This document shows positions 60,330-64,000 of a DNA stretch of 64,000 bases, piece by piece (positions within the stretch are counted from its first letter, which is position 1; each line of letters starts with the position of its first letter). A program made the translations under genes and the position numbers. The notes under the pieces are model-generated. The model worked only from the letters and a program-made list of their open reading frames with translations, did not search any database and was not told the DNA's origin. This DNA comes from UBA6168 sp964423205 (GTDB lineage Bacteria > Bacteroidota > Bacteroidia > Chitinophagales > Saprospiraceae), in NCBI GenBank assembly GCA_964423205.1, contig CAYRDX010000011.1:1-64000 (forward strand), read 5' to 3'.

Positions 60330-60510
60330 ATTTTTACCACAGAGACACGGGTTTTACCACGGAGACACGGAGAACACTAAGAACCACAGAGCATGAGGTT
60401 TTTACCACGGAGACACAAAGGGCACAAAGAAACACAGAGATAACTCCGTGAACCTCCGTGTCTCCGTGCCTCCGTGGTTAAAAAACCGTGCCTCCGTGGT
60501 TAAAAAAGTT
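60330..60510. repeat. Family B repeat between kamA and kamB
   Basis: Several ttttaccacggagacacgg units in direct order, then the inverted cctccgtgtctccgtgcctc and two copies of gcctccgtggttaaaaaa just before the kamB ATG. Confidence 0.85.
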
Positions 60511-60514
60511 ATAA

Positions 60515-61525
60515 ATGCCTTTCACCGAAGAAATATTACAATACAAGAGCCTTGCCTTTGCCGGACTGGAGAAAAACACCGGCAAGACAGAGTGTCTCAA
60601 TTATGTATTGAAAAAACTGGCGGCGAAAGGCAGGAAAATAGCATTGACTTCTATTGGCCTGGATGGAGAAGGCATCGACCAACTCACACATACCCACAAG
60701 CCGGAAATCACTCTTTACGAAGGGATGGTCTTTGTGACTGGCGAAAAGTTTTTCAGAAAAGCCAACATCAAAGCAGAAATCCTGGAACTCAGCAATCGCT
60801 ACACCGCAACCGGCCGTTTGGTCATAGCAGAGGCAAAATCGAGAGGTAAAGCCATCATTGCCGGTCCGGCCCAAACCTTAAGGCTAAAGGAAATCATCGA
60901 TACTCTTCCCCGTTTTGGTGTGCAAACCACTTTAGTGGATGGCGCTTTTTCCAGGCTGAGTTTTGCAGCTCCGTCCGTTGTAGAGAGCATCATTTTGTCA
61001 ACCGGCGCGTCTTTGTCAGCAAATATGGATGAACTGCTGCGCCAAACTATCCATACCGTAAACCTCATTAATCTGCCATTATTTGACCATCCAGTTTCAA
61101 AACCGTTGGCAGGGTTAGATGATGGCATTTATGCTGTGGATGAGGCAGGTGAAATACAGGGCACCGGAGTGAAATCCATTTTCCTTTTGTACGACAAGCT
61201 CGGACTGGTTGACAAAGGCAAGGTGATATATGCCAGCGGAGCCATTACCGACAAGATGATGGAATTCCTGGCAAGTCAGAAAAACGCTGGTGAAATAACG
61301 CTCATAGCCAAGGACTTTACCAAGGTATTCACTTCGAGGTTGGTACTTCAGTCATTCCTTGCAAAAGGCGGCAGCCTGAAAGTTTTGATGAAAAACACAC
61401 TGCTGGCAGTTTGTGTCAATCCCACTTCACCTCGGGGCAGTCAACTGGATTCAGCACTGCTTTGTGAAAAACTGCGGGAACAGACAGATGTACCGGTTTA
61501 CGACATTATGAAACTGGAATCATGA
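60515..61525 (+). CDS. kamB: Lysine 5,6-aminomutase reactivase subunit KamB
   Basis: A 336-residue protein with a nucleotide-binding loop near the start (LAFAGLEKNTGKTECLNYVL, G17-T25), of the dethiobiotin-synthase-like spacing. GIDQLTHTHKPEITLYEGMVFVTG and VDGAFSRLSFAAPSVVESIILSTGA follow. Proteins in this position of lysine fermentation clusters are annotated as KamB, which with KamC is proposed to reactivate the aminomutase by exchanging damaged cobalamin. Its TGA overlaps the kamC ATG by 4 nt. Confidence 0.85.
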   Translation: MPFTEEILQYKSLAFAGLEKNTGKTECLNYVLKKLAAKGRKIALTSIGLDGEGIDQLTHTHKPEITLYEGMVFVTGEKFFRKANIKAEILELSNRYTATGRLVIAEAKSRGKAIIAGPAQTLRLKEIIDTLPRFGVQTTLVDGAFSRLSFAAPSVVESIILSTGASLSANMDELLRQTIHTVNLINLPLFDHPVSKPLAGLDDGIYAVDEAGEIQGTGVKSIFLLYDKLGLVDKGKVIYASGAITDKMMEFLASQKNAGEITLIAKDFTKVFTSRLVLQSFLAKGGSLKVLMKNTLLAVCVNPTSPRGSQLDSALLCEKLREQTDVPVYDIMKLES

Positions 61526-62907
61526 ACAAGTTCAGCAACATAGTACAGCATTTTTCAGAACTGCGGTATATCGCAGATGCTCTGAACTTTTATTCTGCTC
61601 TTGGGCGGAAAAGGATGATGAACCAATTGTTCCTGACAGAAACTGAAAGTATTAATGCAGAACTCGACAAAACAGTAAAAGTCATCGCCTTTGCTTCCAA
61701 TCCCGAAAATATCTCTCGCATTTCTGAAATCTGTGAAATATTGCATCAGGTTCAGGACATATCCGGAAGCTTGCGCCACCTTAAATCAGGCATGGTACTC
61801 GACGACATTGAGTTTTTTGAAATCAAAAAGTTCGCCCTGATTGGTGGGCAATTAATGGTTTTAATGTCAGACGATCCGTTCGACATACCGGACCTTGAAA
61901 TGGTGGTCGATATCCTAGACCCGGAACAAAAACGCCTCCCCCGGTTTTTCATTTACGATGAATACCACAAAAGGCTAAAACATCTCAGAAACAAACTTAG
62001 AAAAACCCATTTGCCTGAGGCTGAAAAGGAAGTTTTGGAACTGGAATGCAGTGAACTGGAGAATAAAGTCAGGAAACAGCTTAGTGAAAAACTCAGGCCA
62101 CTTCAGCCAATACTCAATGATGCATTGGAAGCAGTCGCAGAATTGGATTTCCAGTTGGCTAAGGCCGATTTTTCAATAAAATACAACTGCTGCAGACCGG
62201 AAATTGTCCAAGATAATACCAGCTATAGCGGCCTTTTCAACATCGAAGTGAAGGATATTCTGATGAAATCGGGCAAACAGTTTCAACCTGTAGATATTGA
62301 AATAAACCCTTCCCCGACCATCATTACTGGTGCCAATATGGGTGGCAAAACGGTACTGCTGAAATCAGTGGCCTTATCTCAATATTTGTTTCAAACCGGC
62401 TTTCTTGTTCCTGCAAGGTCAGCACGAATTGTTCCGGTGGATGGGGTGAAGGTAAGTTTTGAAAAAGCAAGTCATGCACCCAGCGGACTATCATCCTACG
62501 CCAATGAAATAGTGCACATCGACGGCATTTTAAAACAGGTGAAAGGAGGCTCAAAACTGCTCGTACTGCTCGATGAACCCGCTCAAACCACCAATCCAGA
62601 GGAAGGCGTAGCCATCGTTTCCGCTATTGCGACCTGGCTGAAACAGCTAAAGACCTTTTCCCTCATTACCACACATTACAGCGGCATAACCTGTGATTGC
62701 CGCAGGCTGAATGTGAAAGGATTGAAGATTCCGGATGGCAGGTCCGAATTCACCCCGGACAGCATCAGCGACTTCATGGATTACAGCCTTGAAGAAAGCA
62801 CTGGTGAACAAGTGCCTATGAACGCCATCCAGGTTGCCGGATTGCTCGGGGTGGACGGCGATTTGCTGGCCACAGCCAAAGCTATTTTAAAAAAAGAAAA
62901 GAAGTGA
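61522..62907 (+). CDS. kamC: Lysine 5,6-aminomutase reactivase ATPase KamC (MutS-like)
   Basis: A 461-residue protein with a C-terminal MutS-type ABC ATPase: Walker A G270-T277 in ITGANMGGKTVLLKS, Walker B LLVLLDEPAQTTNPEEG and ITTHYSGI. The N-terminal half is helical (core/clamp-like), and the mismatch-binding domain of MutS is absent, so a role in mismatch repair is unlikely. It fits KamC, the ATPase partner of KamB. It overlaps kamB (ATGA) and kamD (GTGA), so kamB-C-D are translationally coupled. Confidence 0.87.
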   Translation: MNKFSNIVQHFSELRYIADALNFYSALGRKRMMNQLFLTETESINAELDKTVKVIAFASNPENISRISEICEILHQVQDISGSLRHLKSGMVLDDIEFFEIKKFALIGGQLMVLMSDDPFDIPDLEMVVDILDPEQKRLPRFFIYDEYHKRLKHLRNKLRKTHLPEAEKEVLELECSELENKVRKQLSEKLRPLQPILNDALEAVAELDFQLAKADFSIKYNCCRPEIVQDNTSYSGLFNIEVKDILMKSGKQFQPVDIEINPSPTIITGANMGGKTVLLKSVALSQYLFQTGFLVPARSARIVPVDGVKVSFEKASHAPSGLSSYANEIVHIDGILKQVKGGSKLLVLLDEPAQTTNPEEGVAIVSAIATWLKQLKTFSLITTHYSGITCDCRRLNVKGLKIPDGRSEFTPDSISDFMDYSLEESTGEQVPMNAIQVAGLLGVDGDLLATAKAILKKEKK

Positions 62908-64000
62908 AAAGTAAGTTAGGACTCGATTTTGATAAAGTGTCAGCCGCCAAAAAAACGGCACAGTCCATCGCCCATGAGGTGCAGGAATTTGTGCAGAGCT
63001 ACAGCACAGTGGCAGTGGAGCGAACATTGTGCCGGCTGCTCGGCATCGACGGGGTGGATAAAAACGGAGTGCCCTACCCCAACCGTTTGGTGGAACATTT
63101 GGGTGAAAAACAACTACTGCAACAAGGTGTTCTTTTTTACCTCGGTCACCACATGGCTGGCACCGGAATGATACCTCAGCAAATTGCCGAACAGGTAGCC
63201 GAAGGCAAACTCGACCTAAGTAAGATCCAAATTCAGGATGCAGGAAAATTTGAGGCCACTATACAGCCCTATATCGATTCCGCCATTCTGCGCATCCAGG
63301 AAAACCGCAAAAAGAGGGAGGATTTCATAGCCAATATCGGTGAAGGCAGCAAACCCTATATCTACGTCATCGTCGCCACCGGCAATATTTACGAGGACGT
63401 GGTGCAGGCCAAAGCAGCCGCACAACAGGGCGCCGACATCATCGCCGTCATCCGCTCCACCGGACAAAGTCTGCTCGACTATGTGCCTTACGGGCCAACA
63501 ACCGAGGGCTTCGGCGGCACTTTCGCCACGCAGGAAAACTTTCGCATCATGCGCGCTGCCCTGGATGAAGTGGGTGAAAAAGTGGGTCGCTACCTCAGGC
63601 TGTGCAACTACTGCTCCGGCCTGTGCATGCCCGAAATCGCTGCTATGGGTGCATTGGAACGCCTCGATGTTATGCTGAACGATGCACTGTACGGCATCCT
63701 GTTCCGGGACATCAACATGCAGCGCACCATGGTGGACCAGTATTTCTCGCGCATCATCAACGGCTTTGCGGGTGTCATCATCAATACCGGGGAGGACAAT
63801 TACCTCACCACCGCCGATGCTTTCGAAGAAGCGCATACAGTTTTAGCCAGTCAGCTCATCAATGAACAACTGGCACTAATCGCAGGCATCCCGGAAGAGC
63901 AAATGGGCCTCGGCCATGCTTTTGAAATGGACCCCAACCTGGAAAACGGCTTCCTGCTCGAATTGTCGCAGGCGCAAATGGCCCGTGAGATTTTCCCCAA
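62904..64000 (+). CDS. kamD: Lysine 5,6-aminomutase alpha subunit KamD (cut by window end)
   Basis: About 365 codons of an open frame that runs off the window; the family is about 515 residues. It starts at GTG 62904, overlapping the kamC TGA in GTGA, and begins KSKLGLDFDKVSAAKKTAQS. Diagnostic stretches are IRSTGQSLLDYVPYGPTTEG, LRLCNYCSGLCMPEIAAMG and NDALYGILFRDINMQRTMVD. With KamE it forms the cobalamin/PLP aminomutase. No frameshift is seen in the visible part. Whether another kamE follows kamD cannot be seen. Confidence 0.95.
   Translation, partial: MKSKLGLDFDKVSAAKKTAQSIAHEVQEFVQSYSTVAVERTLCRLLGIDGVDKNGVPYPNRLVEHLGEKQLLQQGVLFYLGHHMAGTGMIPQQIAEQVAEGKLDLSKIQIQDAGKFEATIQPYIDSAILRIQENRKKREDFIANIGEGSKPYIYVIVATGNIYEDVVQAKAAAQQGADIIAVIRSTGQSLLDYVPYGPTTEGFGGTFATQENFRIMRAALDEVGEKVGRYLRLCNYCSGLCMPEIAAMGALERLDVMLNDALYGILFRDINMQRTMVDQYFSRIINGFAGVIINTGEDNYLTTADAFEEAHTVLASQLINEQLALIAGIPEEQMGLGHAFEMDPNLENGFLLELSQAQMAREIFP

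Noticed and set aside
61522..62907. MutS mismatch-repair protein
   Set aside because: Only the ATPase and helical core are present, the mismatch-recognition domain is missing, and the gene overlaps kamB and kamD.

Overview
The window looks like chromosomal DNA of a Bacteroidota bacterium, probably a Saprospiria/Chitinophagia-type lineage. Reasons: several TAnnTTTG -7 promoter boxes, a DUF3822-rsmD pair, a bactofilin, a SHOCT-tailed DUF697 protein, many lipoproteins with SPII signals, a CcmBCD set whose CcmC carries a large periplasmic insert, and intergenic DNA full of dispersed repeats. No rRNA, tRNA, CRISPR array or prophage was seen. The lineage is an inference from gene content, not from a marker comparison. 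Layout: (1) 0-5 kb, minus strand: two envelope coiled-coil/OmpA proteins, an NADPH-FMN reductase and paaABC of the phenylacetyl-CoA epoxidase. (2) 5-23 kb, mostly housekeeping: an alpha-oxoamine-synthase-like PLP enzyme, a histidine kinase, tsaD, bactofilin, DUF3822-rsmD, a D-threonine-aldolase-like enzyme, an O6-alkylguanine repair protein, XdhC plus a MocA-like transferase, a flippase and kynureninase. (3) 23-36 kb: ccmB-ccmC-ccmD, glutamate dehydrogenase, glnS, a lipoprotein serpin, a Rep_3-type initiator, a TlpA-like protein and a class-C beta-lactamase-like hydrolase. (4) 36-54 kb, the most unusual part: one long minus-strand run reading bcrC-bcrB-bcrA-bcrD, acyl-CoA ligase, a lone HgdB/BcrC-type Fe-S subunit, a ketopantoate-reductase/activase FUSION, thiolase, had, oah, dch, kamE. 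This is a class I (ATP-dependent) benzoyl-CoA reductase pathway with its downstream ring-opening enzymes. (5) 54-64 kb, plus strand: a U32 protein with ferredoxin, then kal-kce-kdd-kamA-kamB-kamC-kamD, the lysine fermentation pathway. How the genes fit: the bcr run would take an aromatic acyl-CoA (benzoyl-CoA) through dienoyl-CoA (Bcr), hydration (Dch), oxidation (Had) and ring opening (Oah) to a 3-hydroxypimeloyl-CoA-type product, with the thiolase and the divergent SDR as candidates for the beta-oxidation steps. The kam cluster converts lysine through beta-lysine and 3,5-diaminohexanoate to crotonyl-CoA. The two modules are interleaved: kamE sits at the end of the aromatic run, about 25 kb from kamD. 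The most novel-looking candidate is the translationally coupled pair at 43300-46373. It joins a single 2-hydroxyacyl-CoA-dehydratase-type subunit to an activase fused to an intact-looking 2-keto-acid-reductase domain. A second theme is repeats. At least six families of dispersed intergenic repeats, several with near-perfect palindromes such as CCCCGAGTACTCGGGG, start at or overlap gene stop codons, and in some genes encode the last residues. There is also a 160-bp MITE with IS5-family-like ends. Start codons were moved where the longest open frame ran into a repeat.
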